Source: Suillus spraguei
Taxonomy: Eukaryota; Basidiomycota; Agaricomycetes; Boletales; Suillaceae
Reading direction: 5' to 3'
Length of the DNA stretch: 64,000 nucleotides
Assembly (NCBI GenBank): GCA_016800925.1
Contig: JABCPU010000071.1
Span: 62,001-126,000 of the forward strand
Shown here: piece by piece, positions 22,405 through 33,138 of the stretch
Layout: each line of letters begins with the position of its first letter
How positions within the stretch are numbered: position 1 is the first letter of the stretch
The notes under the pieces: generated by a model
What the model saw: only the letters and a program-made list of their open reading frames with translations
What the model was told of the DNA's origin: nothing
The model's database searches: none
Position numbers and translations under genes: made by a program

Positions 22405-23607
22405 CGTCTCCTTCTTTCATCTGAATATTATTGTATCCCCATCGTACATCCATTTTGGAGTACATTGTGGCACCAGTTAAAGCATCAATTAAATCTTGAG
22501 ATCTCGGTAAAGGATACGCATTTTTAACTGTTTTCTCATTGAGCTTTCTATAATCCATTACTGGTCGTAATTTGCCATCTTTTTTGGCCACAAAGAAGAA
22601 AGGTGCTGCAACAGGAGATTGTGAATCTCTAATATGTCCTAATGCAGTTTCGGCTTTTAACCAATCTTTCAGTGTGTCCATTTCTTTGGGTGATAAAGGA
22701 TACGGTTTTGCATTCGGTGGAAGATCATTCTCATCTTTGAGATCTATCACATGATCCCATTTCTTTCTTTCAGGAAATCTCTTTGATTCCTTTTCTGAGA
22801 ATACACCCAGGTAATCGTGAAGCCAGTCTGGAACCATTTCTTCTACAGACTTTTTCTTCTTAGTAGCTTCCTCTGCTACTTTTTGTTCTGTGGCGATAGA
22901 AGCTTTATATCTAATCCATTCATTCTTTGGGCTATCTTCATCTTCTATTTCTTCAACCATCGCCCTCTTCTTCGCCATGCCTTCATCGTCATCTTCCTCT
23001 TCTGTGGGAATCAGATCTGGCAAGTCACCCTGTTTTTGGGTTTTTCGTTTTTCTCTATTTTTTGTCTTTTTTCTTTTTTAGTCTCACACTTGATTGGGCA
23101 TCGTGTAAGAGCAAATCGTCCTGCGTTCCAATCAATCTCTGGATTATGATACCTTAGCCAATCTATACCGATAATAACATCATCGCTTCCTAGATCTGTA
23201 ACCATGAAGGCTGCTTTATCTTCTTCATGATCCCCAATCTTTAATCCTATTTCAGCGAATCTTGTCATAGCTCCGGCAGCATTTAAGGAACCATCAATGT
23301 TCTTGACTGGTATGGGATGCAATAATTTACGACACCGGACATCATTGTTCTTCACAAATCTGTCGCTTATAAATAATGTTGATGCACTGCAATCCACAAG
23401 TGCTTTTATGTCTGCTTGTCTGTTCTTTCCTTTCAGTGTAATCAGAATATAAAAATGCTCTGATTTGGATCGTATATACACTTCCGTTACATCTGAAAAA
23501 CTAGAAAGAATAGAGAATCGATTGTTCGGGTCTAGGTCTGCAGACTCTGACTTCAACCCTTCTAAAAACCCTTGCCTTCTTTGGAGGATAACCAGTCCTT
23601 GAACCAT
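22405..23607 (-). pseudogene. pol: Gypsy-2 pol fragment: protease and N-terminal RT
   Basis: The protease has a changed active site, LVDCSASTLFI, where the family has D-S/T-G; loss of the glycine makes it very likely inactive. IGIDWLRYHNPEIDW follows as expected. RT begins VIDLKDENDLPPNAKPYPLS and contains FFFVAKKDGKLRPVMDYRKL and NAYPLPRSQDLI before the truncation at 22405. A frame change separates protease (23607-23011) from RT (23023-22405). Confidence 0.85.
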
Positions 23608-24599
23608 TTAGGCGCGGTTTCTTCTTTGGCAGACGATGCCTTCACTTGCGCTGGTTTTGGCGCTTCTTTACAGTTCCTAGCCATATGGCCTTCTCCACTG
23701 CATCTGTAACATTTGAAAGCACCAGGCTTTCCTTGCGGTTTGGGGGCAGTCTTTTGCCTTCCAGAGTCGACATCCATAGCGTCACTGTTACTAGGTCCAG
23801 CCCTTGATGAAGAAGGAACTCCACTGTTAGACTTAGGAGTCCACCAAGTGTTTCACTTCTTCTCTGCATCCAACTCTTCAAAGTTTTGCCCAATTTCCAC
23901 TGCTCTTTCAACCAATTTATTGAAAGTGTTCTTGTCCTTGAGTGCAACATGAGCGAGTTGTTCTTTGATCCGGGTTTGTAGACCAGATCGGAGTTTGAGG
24001 CGGAGGTCGTAGTCGGAGAAATTTGTGAATACCGACTTTTGTTTGAAGGATGCAACATATTCTGGAACAGAACTAGATCCTTGCTTAAGGGTCTCTAATT
24101 CTCTAATGGCCTTTGCTTCTTTGTTCTCATCTTTAAACATGCGTGAGAACTCCTCTAAGAAGTCTTGGAAGTCCAATTCTCCTGCAGCTTTTTTCTTAAC
24201 GTAAGGTTCTGCCCATTTTCCAGCATTTCCCTTAAGATATGACAACATTAAGCTGAGATGTTGTTGTTGCGTTGCATTAGGATATTGTGTGAGGTAAAGG
24301 GATACTTGTGCCAAGAATGTTTCGACGTTGATGGAATCTTTTCCTCCAATGAACTTTGTTGGCTTCGCAATTTTGGGAGCTCCTCCTGTTGATGTAGGTT
24401 TTGCTTCTAGTTCGTCAATTCTTTCCCTATATTGAAGAAGTTCTTCATGGAGTTTTTCGTTCTGGTCTTGTAGGACATCATTCATATTCTTGAGTCTTTG
24501 AACTTGCTCTTGGACTGGAGCAATCGCAACATTGATAGCATTTGCGATATACTCAGCCAAAGCTTGTTCATTGTGAATGGTAGTGGCGGGAGCAGACAT
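23562..24599 (-). pseudogene. gag: Gypsy-2 Gag with in-frame TGA
   Basis: The N-terminal coiled-coil (…VQRLKNMNDVLQDQNEKLHE…) and capsid-like region (KFIGGKDSINVETFLAQVSL, NATQQQHLSLML) run from 24599; a CCHC knuckle (C-Y-R-C-S-G-E-G-H-M-A-R-N-C) lies near 23690. TGA at 23853-23855 interrupts the two parts in the same frame; CGA would be the simplest ancestor. It ends at 23562 where pol opens in another frame. Confidence 0.85.
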
Positions 24600-25371
24600 A
24601 GTACCAGTTGTATTCTGGAACCTGATTTACTGATGTCTGTGGTTGACTAGTCATAACAGTCAACCCGAATAGGAAAGATGATAAAAAAGGAGATGGGAAA
24701 AGAAGTATGTAAATGGAAAACTGAGCAGTCCCCAATATCTGATCGGATCTAGCACATACTCAGGTCCTAAAGGGTTCTTTAATTAACCCAACTAGGCGCT
24801 TCCCTATTAACTAACTAAGAAAACTATTGTAAAGGTTTTTGTGATCTTCCAAGTGGGAAAAACTCGAGGGACACGGTGCTCTTCCAGCCGAAGCTTACAA
24901 GCGACCAGTCTATCTTGAACAACGAGGCAATTCCACTAAATACTTTGAAGAAGACTAGACCTTCTATCGTATGAAGAGAAAACTATCGTAGAAAAGAAAC
25001 TATTGTAGAGCTCAGCAGGCAGGGTCTTGGGCCAGCACTGAGGTCATGGATCGAACACCTAATGTTGCTCATCCACCGTCTACTAGCAGCAATGTAAGGC
25101 TGGGCCTGGTAGAGGTCTACTAACTACAAAAGACTATTGGTAGAAATGCGCTCAAGTGAGCAAAGGGGAGAAGAAAGATCGCGACTTTTTAGGGTCGGGC
25201 AAGACAAAATGTTTTGTACTGGCCTGCAAGTGCGAGTGCCTTTACAGACGCATACAGAAGATGATAAGAGACTTCTGAGAGTCGTCTACAACGGTACTAT
25301 CATTGAAGAGGAATCCAGAAGAAAAGTATGCAGCGGTATGCGAGTCGGAGTCCCCTAAAGTTCAAACCTAA
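24600..25371 (-). other. Gypsy-2 leader region, no gene
   Basis: About 770 bp between the candidate LTR and gag. I see no ORF with family resemblance and cannot identify a primer-binding site. The length is large for a Gypsy leader, so the LTR assignment needs checking. Confidence 0.45.
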
Positions 25372-25625
25372 TGTCACAACCCACAAACGAATTAACGCTA
25401 GGGCAGAGACTAGGACTCAAACTAGGATTGTCACAGAGAAAGAGAGAGGAGCAAGGACGTCTTGGATTGCTACAATTGTAGATACAAGAGGTTTGAACTA
25501 AAGAACTACTACAGCAAAACTAGCTAACTATATACACATATTGAAACTGAGATATAAACTGAGTTTGAAACTACTAGCCAATCATAAAATAGAAACAAGA
25601 ATTGTACGATGTGATAGTTGTGACA
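25372..25625 (-). repeat. candidate Gypsy-2 LTR (254 bp)
   Basis: Bounded by TGTCACAAC at 25372 and GTTGTGACA at 25625, a perfect 9-bp terminal inversion of the TG…CA type. On the minus strand it holds a TATATAG box. No second copy lies in the window, so identity rests on termini and position. Confidence 0.5.
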
Positions 25626-25849
25626 TTGTTATGACATCATATTCTAGAAGGTTCTAAGATCACGTGATACTATCTTATCTTATCTTATCCGATAGCATCA
25701 TAAAAGATCTCTTCATCTTCATCAGGAAGTTCGGTTATAGAAGCGGTTATAGGGATTTCGATGGAGTTTGTGTTTGTCTTAGCACTGGATTTAGACACTT
25801 TAGGGAAATTAAGAAAAGAGTAATGATTTGTATTTGGAATTCATGACAA

Positions 25850-26575
25850 CTGATCTGCAACAAATGCGAGCTAACCTCGCCTCTCCACGAACCCCATCCC
25901 CTATCAAACAACCAACTTCACCACCCCCCGTTATAGTCTCCCACGTTCACCCCACATGGCTATATGAACCTTGCACAGAAGAGCAGTGTGAAGCTGCGAA
26001 AATATTAGGAGTTCCTGTCACTGAGTTGGTGGCACTCGGTCCTCGACTTCGTGACCTCCACATTCATCCCCCTATGTCCATCCCAGCATCATTTGGTCCA
26101 ATGGACCCTATTTTGCAAGTCCTAGTAAAGGACTTCGGTATAACGTCCCCCTCTTCCTCTAACGAACTCCTCGCAGTTGCTGAACAAGCAACTATTCCTG
26201 ATCTCCCAATGTCGGCATACACTCTTACCACTAAACAACAGGCACAGCTCAGATGCGACAATGCCTTCGCTTTAAGTCGTATGGCGCGACGAAAGGGGAA
26301 GAAGCGCGCCAGATCCACTAGTCCCAAACCCATTATTTTGCCATCACCCTTACACATGTCTACCTCTAACACTGATGAGAATATGAAGTGCCGAGTCTGT
26401 GGTATCACCGGACATCGGCAAAAGAATTGCCCCGACTACCAGTGCCAAATTTGTCTGCGACACACTCCTACCCATCTTTCCATATACTGTCCCCAAAGAG
26501 TCGGGACCCCTCCGATTGCGTTAACCTGGAAGGATGATGGGTTCTATGAAGTGTTTCATTCTTAGGAGCGACAGC
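25850..26575 (+). pseudogene. second copy of the Gypsy-1-type third ORF (C-terminal half)
   Basis: Aligns along most of its length with the third ORF of Gypsy-1 (…LYEPCT…CEAAKILGVP…LRDLHIHPPM…). It retains a CCHC knuckle (C-R-V-C-G-I-T-G-H-R-Q-K-N-C) followed by a second motif C-x2-C-x6-H-x4-C, then ends at TAG near 26564. The N-terminal half, pol and gag are gone. It sits 180 bp before an LTR in the same orientation, as expected for the 3' end of an element, which supports the extra ORF as a real part of this family. Confidence 0.75.
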
Positions 26576-26746
26576 TTAGCAATGAGCGAACTCAAGCAGC
26601 AAAAGGCAGGATTCTAAATGATGTGCTGGTGCTGAAGAAGCCGCATACATGAGGAGTGGGTCATTTATTGATGAGGACTACGAGTATAGCGACGATCCCG
26701 TTTATTATGCTAATCAGGACGAGTAAAGTCGGTGACTTTACATGTA

Positions 26747-26758
26747 AAATGGGGGTAA
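26747..26758 (+). other. polypurine tract at the 3' LTR
   Basis: AAAATGGGGGTAA immediately precedes the LTR and is the likely plus-strand primer of the element. Confidence 0.55.
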
Positions 26759-27233
26759 CGTTACAGTCGTACGTGCCCCTATTCATTTTTCCGTATCTCC
26801 GTTACTTGTATATTACATAACGTGATTCTGACTCATATGCTCAACGCATCTGTACTATAGTTGCCTTCCCTCTTTGGATATGCACATACATTCTCGCGTA
26901 TCTTTTGGTCCGTGCGCACATATTGACCTATTTAAGCATGTTGTACTATGCTTGTGTACTTTACTTTAATCTTACTGGGTTTTACCTGGAATATCTTTCG
27001 CTGAGGCCTCCAACCTGAGTCGTCTTGAATCGTCTCTAAGTCTAAGCACTCCTTAGCCTTAGTCTCTATTCTCGTAGAACCTCTTAGATTCATCTTTGAG
27101 GCTGAACCCTTGATCGTACTTGGAACGCGTTCCTTGTACTCTTACCTTGTCCTCTTCTGGACATTGTAGAACTTCCCAGCAGACCGTCTGTGTCTTTTCA
27201 CTGTCGCTGGTGATGCTATCCCAGTTTGTAACA
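26759..27233 (+). repeat. Gypsy-1-family 3' LTR (475 bp)
   Basis: End-to-end match to 9674-10146 (reverse) and 44899-45372. The first base has mutated (CGTTAC instead of TGTTAC). It ends TTTGTAACA. It is preceded by the third-ORF remnant and followed directly by a minisatellite. Confidence 0.88.
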
Positions 27234-28530
27234 TGCTGAGTATCTGCATAAAAACATGGCTCCCATTGGAGACCACACCTGGACTGAGTATCTGCTTGTC
27301 AAGAGGGCTCCCATTTGGGACCATGCCTGTGCTAAGTATCTGCCTCTCGAGAGGGCTCCCATTGGGGACCATGCCTGTAGTGAGTATCTGCATAGCTCCC
27401 ATAGGGGACCGCACCTGTGCTGAGTATATCTGCTTGTCAAGAGGGCTACCAAATGGGACTGCGCCTGTGCTGAGTATCTACCTCTCGAGAGGGCTCCCAT
27501 TGGGGACCATGCCTGTAGTGAGTATGGCTCCCATAGGGGACCGCACCTGTGCTGAGTATCTGCATAAGAACATGGCTCCCATTGGGGACCGCACCTATGC
27601 TGAGTATCTGCCTCTCAAGAGGGCTCCCATTGGAGACCATGTCTGTAGTGAGTATCTGCATGGCTCCCATAGGGGACCACGCCTATAGTGAGCATCTGTG
27701 TGTGAATGGGGACCACACCTGTGCTGAGTGTCTGCCTGTTGAGAGGGCTCCCATAGGGGACTGTGCCTGTAGTGAGTATCTGTGTGTGAATGGGGACCGC
27801 ACCTGTGCTGAGTATCTGCATGAAGACATGGCTCCCATAGGGGACTGCACCTGTGCTGAGTATCTGCTTGTCAAGAGGGCTCCCATTGGGGACCGTGCCT
27901 GTGCTGAGTATCCATGTGCAATTTTGAGCATCTGCTCAACAGGCAGACACTCAGAACAGGTGTGGTCCCCAATGGGAGCCCTCTCGACAGGCAGACACTC
28001 AGCACAGGTGTGGTCCCCGTTCACACACAGATACTCACTACAGGCGTGGTCCCCAATGGGAGCCCTCTTGACAAGCAGATACTCATCCATCTGCACAGGC
28101 ACAGTCCCCAATGGGACCCTCTCGACAGGCAGATACTCACTACAGGCATGGTCCCCAATGGGAGCCCTCTCGGCAAGCAGATACTCAGCACAGGTGCGGT
28201 TCCCAATGGGAGCCCTCTCGACAGGCAGACACTCAGCACAGGTGTAGTCCCCATTGACACACATATACTCACTACAGGCACAGTCCCCAATGGGAGCCCT
28301 CTCGGCAGGCAGATATACTCAGCACAGGCATGGTCCCCAATGGGAGCCCTCTTGACAGGCAGACACTCAGCATAGGTGCGGTCCCCATTCACACACAGAT
28401 ACTCACTAACAGGTACGGTCCCCAATGGGAGCCTGCTTACACGCAAAGACTCGCCACAGGCATGGTCCCCATTGGAAGTTATTTGTACAAGGAGATCCTC
28501 AAATATACTCACCGCAGAGCGGTCCCCCTC
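27234..28530. repeat. ~50-bp minisatellite that flips orientation at ~27920
   Basis: Units contain GGGCTCCCATTGGGGACC and GCACCTGTGCTGAGTATCTG. From 27234 to about 27915 they run one way; from 27916 to about 28500 they run the other way, giving a ~1.25-kb imperfect palindrome. The long frames on both strands are artefacts of the repeat period. Confidence 0.85.
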
Positions 28531-28697
28531 TAGACAATTCAGTTGTTTGGATGTAGAACCAGTACCCTGGACATTGCCAATTGCCATAGATTGTGTCCGG
28601 CCAGGCGCCAGCCAATGGTAGTACATATATGTATATATGGTGCTGGCCGGTGCATAGATGCCATGCCCAGAAATGAAGCCGGCCGGCATGTCAGTGC

Positions 28698-28888
28698 ATC
28701 CAGCAGATCATATTTCCCTCTGTGGCAGAACTCTCAACATGGCTGGGCGCACTAGCCCCTGAGCAGCCCAAGGAAAGCAATCTACATTTTCTTTGTTAAC
28801 GCGATTGCTTTCCTTGGGCCACTCAGGAGCCAGCATGCCCAGCCATGTTGAGAGTTCTGCCACAGAGGGAAATATGATCTGCTGGATG
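28698..28888. repeat. 191-bp hairpin, ~85-bp arms
   Basis: Left arm 28698-28782 (CATCCAGCAGATCATATTTC…) and right arm 28803-28888 (…GAAATATGATCTGCTGGATG) are near-perfect reverse complements with a 20-nt loop (28783-28802). It could be a foldback transposon or, if transcribed, a source of small RNAs. No expression evidence is available. Confidence 0.8.
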
Positions 28889-28984
28889 TTAGCTAATGCC
28901 TGGCACATCCAGCTCTATATAGAGCATTATCTATCCAGGCATAGCAGCATGGATTTCCCTTTCTTCATCCAGGTGCACTAAGGC

Positions 28985-29330
28985 TCGCAAGGAATTGGCA
29001 TCCTTTCTTTCCAAGTACACTGATACCCGGCACATCAAGCTCTGTATAGAGCATTATCTATCCAACATATGCCAAGTGTCATGCCTGCACTCAAAACCGT
29101 TCACATCAAGAGTCCTGCCTCAGAGGTCAATCACTTGGTCTTTATCCCTGGCTCACAAGGAATCGGCATCCTTTCTTTCCAGGTACACTGATACCTGGCG
29201 CATGAAGCTGTGTATAGAGCATTATCTATCCAACATATGCCAAGCATCATGCCCGCACTCAAAACTGTTCACGTCAAGAGTTCTGCCTCAGAGGTAAATC
29301 ACTTGGTCTTTATCCTGGGCTCATGAGGAA
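28985..29330 (+). repeat. two tandem copies of a ~175-bp unit
   Basis: Each copy includes TATAGAGCATTATCTATCCA, CATATGCCAAG, CTCAAAACYGTTCAC, CTGCCTCAGAGGT and CACTTGGTCTTTATCC. A third, partial copy starts near 28910. No gene is visible here or in 29331-29690. Confidence 0.7.
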
Positions 29331-29689
29331 TTGGCATAATTGCTTTCCTTCTCCATTTACAGCAACCCCTGCAGTTCTCGCCATCAATGGCTAAGTTTTC
29401 TTTGAAGAACCCCCAGAATTGATTCTTCCTTCTCTGCAGGCACACACTCACGACAGCTGTGGTCCCAAATGGGAGCCCAGATCTCTAGCCCATGCCAGCT
29501 CTAAACTGCAGGCCGGCACCAGCACCAAATCCCATGGTCTCACTTGAGCCTTACAATGTGTCTGGCCTTCCAACAACTACCCACCCTGTCATGTATATCG
29601 AAAACACAAGCCAGAAGGGAGAAATGGAGAGAAGGATGCCTATAGGGTAGGGATAATGAATGCGCTGCCCTGTTTTATTACCATGGTCA

Positions 29690-30020
29690 GTTGGTTGCAT
29701 GAAAATACAGCTCCCAATGGGGACTGCACCTGTGCCGAGATCTGCATGAAAACATGGCTCCCATTTGGGACCGCACCTGTGGTGATCATTTACCTGTTTA
29801 CCCGTTGAGAAGGCTTCCATAGGGGACTGCATTGCTGTGAGTATCTGCATAAAAATGTGGCTCCCAATGGGGACTGCGCCTGTGCTGAGATCTGCATGAC
29901 AGCATGACTCCCATTGGAGACCGTGTCTGCAGTGAGTAACTATGTGCAAAGAGGGCTCCCATAGGGGACTGCGTTTGCAGTGAGTCACTATGTGCAAAGA
30001 AGGCTCTCATTGGGGACCGC
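29690..30020. repeat. second array of the ~50-bp minisatellite
   Basis: Same unit type as 27234-28530 (CTCCCAATGGGGACTGCACC…GAGATCTGCATGA), six to seven copies, 1.2 kb downstream of the first array. Confidence 0.75.
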
Positions 30021-30035
30021 ACCTGTGCTAAGTGT

Positions 30036-30335
30036 ATACCCAAAAATAGAGAAGTGTTCCCTATTTCCCACACATGATGTTCCTCTGTTCCCCTCAGCCC
30101 GGTGTTCCCTCGTACCTTTGTATAACCATAAATAGAGAAGTGTTCCCTATTTCCCACACATGATGTTCCTCTGTTCCCCTTGGCCCAGTGTTCCTTCATA
30201 CCTTGTATAACCATAAATAGAAATGTGTTCCCTGTTTCCCACAGAGGATGTTCCTCTGTTCCCCTTGGCTTAGTGTTCCCTCTAACCTCATATAACCGAA
30301 AATAGACATGTGTTCCCTTTACTAACCAAATCAAG
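30036..30335. repeat. ~84-bp tandem repeat, three to four copies
   Basis: Units hold CCATAAATAGAGAAGTGTTC, CCCTATTTCCCACACATG, ATGTTCCTCTGTTCCCCT and TATAACC. The minus strand is open across the array only because the period is a multiple of three. Confidence 0.75.
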
Positions 30336-30382
30336 CTGTTCCCCTAGGGAACATCTATGCCCCCATAGATATTTGACTCCAA

Positions 30383-30975
30383 TAGGTAAGTGGTTTCATA
30401 GTAGTTTCGTAGTGGTTTCATAGTGGTTTCGTAGTAGTTTCATAGTGGTTTCATAGTAGTTTCATAGTAGCAGTTTCATAGTAGTTTCATAGTAGTAGTT
30501 TCATAGTAGTTTTGTAGTGGTTTCATAGTAGTAGTTTCATAGTAGTTTCATAGTGGTTTCGTAGTAGTAGTTTCATAGTAGTTTCATAGTGGTTTCGTAG
30601 TAGTAGTTTCATAGTAGTTTCATAGTGGTTTCATAGTGGTTTCATAGTAGTTTCATAGTGGTTTCGTAGTAGTAGTTTCATAGTAGTTTCATAGTGGTTT
30701 CATAGTGGTTTCATAGTGGTTTCATAGTGGTTTCATAGTAGTTTCATGGTGGTTTCATAGTAGTAGTTTCATAGTAGTAGTTTCATAGTAGTAGTTTCAT
30801 AGTAGTTTCATGGTGGTTTCATAGTAGTAGTTTCATAGTGGTTTCATAGTGGTTTCATAGTGGTTTCATGGTGGTTTTATGGTAGCTTTATAGTAGTCTC
30901 ATAGTAGTAGTTTCATAGTAGTAGTTTCATAGTGGTTTCATAATAGTTCCATAGTAGTTCCATAGTGGTCTCATA
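30383..30975 (+). repeat. TTTCATAGTRG microsatellite array (~590 bp)
   Basis: Roughly fifty copies of GTTTCATAGTGG / AGTTTCATAGTAGT (11-14 bp). Copies of the reverse complement are scattered at 32560-33065. Confidence 0.85.
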
Positions 30976-31106
30976 GAACAGCCTCCAGGCTGCCCACCAC
31001 TGCCTTCACAAACTTATGTTGTGCAGTTTTCTGCTTTGTCCAACACTGGGTGAGTCATTTGGTCATGTACTAATAAGATAAATATTTTAAAATAACCTTC
31101 TGCAGT

Positions 31107-32052
31107 GTAAAGATACAATCTAGCCTGGGCTGTAGATAAACCACAGCCTAAGCTAGTATGCGAGTCTTGTGCTCTACCTAGTCTGCTTCACTTGCGAAGG
31201 CAAGAACATTCGACCCTAAAGGGAAAGCTAAGTTAGTATAGTCTAATAATGCCCAACCTGTGGTGCAAGACTGTCGTCGGAGGTAGCAAGATGCTAGTGG
31301 TGACCTCCGGTCCATGGGAAACTAGCAGTAATACTAGTGGTAAGCGTGGGAAAGCGGTAGACAAGCAGTAGCAAAAGTGGTAAAACTGCGGTAGTGCATG
31401 CGGTAGTGCGTGCGGTAGTGCGTGCGGTAGTGCGTGCGGTAGTGCGTGTGGTAGTGCGTGCGGTAAAACTGCAGTAAGGCGTGGGAAACTGGCAGTAAAA
31501 CAAGTGGGAAAGCGTAGCGATGAAGCGCGGGAAAGCGGTGGTGCGTGCAGCAGTAAAACAATTCTTAAGAGACAGTGACTTCGGTGAAAGACTTTATTCT
31601 GTTAGAGACAGTAGTGGTGACAATTCCTAAGTACCGTGTGTACCATAGAGGGAAAAGTAAAAGTACCGGAATGTGCGAAGAGTCCTTTTTAACATGTGCC
31701 GTGAACGGCCGGAATACATAGCGAGAATGGTAGCGAGATAGAGATATTTAGCTAAGAGGCACGCAGCGAGCAAGCGGCGTCACAGAAGGTAAGGTAAGTC
31801 TTGCTGTAGCTTTAGTAACAGCGGAAACGAATATGCTACGCACCAATGGATCTTAGATGGAAATGGAATGGACAGGAGGACATCGGTAGTGAGATTCGGT
31901 AAGGGGCAAGGATCCACGGAGTGAAAACAGTACCAGCAAAGCGAAAAGGGGTAATGCTCGCTATAGGGGTTTTCTTGGTAGCTGCTGTAGACGGTAACGA
32001 GACACTTGTCTAAAATGGCACTTTCATGGTCAGTGTGACTTTGTTCACTACA
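31107..32052 (-). repeat. R3-b: full-length 946-bp R3 repeat
   Basis: On the minus strand it starts TGTAGTGAACAAAGTCACAC, like R2, and ends GATTGTATCTTTACA, like R1. The flanks GCAG (31103-31106) and GCGG (32053-32056) form a 4-bp duplication with one change. It inserted at what looks like a 3' splice site (CTTCTGCAG) before the coding stretch at 32053. Confidence 0.82.
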
Positions 32053-32402
32053 GCGGTTCCCCCTGCACCCAGTCCCTGTGTGCTCCCCTCCCACCATCCT
32101 TGCCTTCTTCTCACTCTCTTGACTGGGAGGCTTGCATGCACCACAACTACCACAACCAGTTTCATGCTTGGCTTGAGCACTGGAAGCTCAATGATCCTTA
32201 CAGTATGACAGCCTGTCAACAATGTACTCATGCATTTGAGCAGAGGATGCATAATCTCTCCAAGGACACTGCAAGGATCCAAAAAACATTGGAGAGGAGC
32301 AAAGAGGAGCATGAGCATAGGATAAGTAAGGAGCAGAAGAAGTTGCAGAAGATAGCTGATAGGGAAACACAAAAGGAATCTGAGGAGGAGGGAAGGAAGT
32401 GA
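32053..32402 (+). CDS. unrecognised coiled-coil coding stretch
   Basis: Reads CACC-rich leader, then …HNQFHAWLEHWKLNDPYSM… and a long charged helix (RIQKTLERSKEEHEHRISKE…) ending TGA at 32400-32402. Coiled coil is likely; no family recognised. A possible upstream exon ends near 31049 (…GTGAGTC donor), separated by an intron now holding R3-b. Confidence 0.4.
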
Positions 32403-32559
32403 AAAGAAGTGAAAAGGTGGGAAAAGACTGGTGATTGACTGCACTTTTGCTTATATAAGCTGTGTCAAACAAAGCCATATCATAAGACTTGTGAATTTTG
32501 ACTTGGGGAATTTTCGCATTTTTGCTTACTTAACCGTGGGAACTTTTTCTGATGAAAAT

Positions 32560-33065
32560 CAAAGTTGTAGTAGTTTCATAGGGATGCATGTGGTAGGAGA
32601 TATCATTAGAACAGTGGGACTCTTTGGAAGGGACTCTTAAGGTGCACTCCTTGAAAGCTATAGGGGGAGGGTAGGAGGGCAAGTACAGGAGTGAAACTAC
32701 TATGAAACTTATCATGAAACCTATGGATTTGATATGACCAACACTGATTATCATCATTTCATAAGTGAAAATACCATGAAACTACCATGAAACTTATCAA
32801 TCAAACATATATCCAACACTAATTATCATCATTACATATGAAACTACTGTGAAACTTATCATGAAACCTATGACCAACATTGATAAGAAATGTAGTGAAA
32901 CTCAGTCAATGACATGAAACTGATAAGTTTCATAGTGGTTTCACTGATATAATGAGGATGATCAGTGTTGGGGATACACAAGAATCATATAAATGAAACC
33001 ACTGTGAAACCACTGTGAAACCACTATGAAACCACTATTAAGCCACTATGAATCATGAAGCCTAT
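32560..33065 (-). repeat. scattered CCACTATGAAAC / TTTCATAGTGG copies
   Basis: Words GAAACTACTATGAAAC, ATGAAACTTATCATGAAAC and, at 32995-33050, tandem GAAACCACTGT. They are the reverse complement of the 30383-30975 array. Confidence 0.6.
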
Positions 33066-33138
33066 AAACTACCCCCCCTGGGGTGGGCATGGATTCGGGT
33101 AAGATGGCCTGTGTCATGCATTATACTAATCAACCATA

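Larger units (their letters stand above)
22405..25625 (-). mobile_element. Gypsy-2: second Ty3/Gypsy lineage, truncated in RT
   Basis: Minus-strand gag, protease and the first half of RT, with a candidate LTR at the right end. Everything after the RT motif MDVRWGYNNIQ is missing, including catalytic YxDD, RNase H, integrase and the other LTR. Its Gag and LTR are unlike those of Gypsy-1, so it is a separate family. Breaks include a TGA near 23853 and frame changes near 23600 and 23020. Confidence 0.88.

Noticed and set aside
25040..25060. tRNA-like T-arm (GATCGAACACC)
   Set aside because: No matching acceptor, D or anticodon arms nearby.
27233..28689. Long open frames on both strands
   Set aside because: They run across a ~50-bp tandem repeat and exist in several frames at once; the proteins are pure repeats with no domain.
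27234..30020. CRISPR-like array
   Set aside because: Units have no unique spacers and the setting is eukaryotic.
29798..30334. 178-codon minus-strand frame
   Set aside because: Spans two different tandem arrays; repeat translation only.
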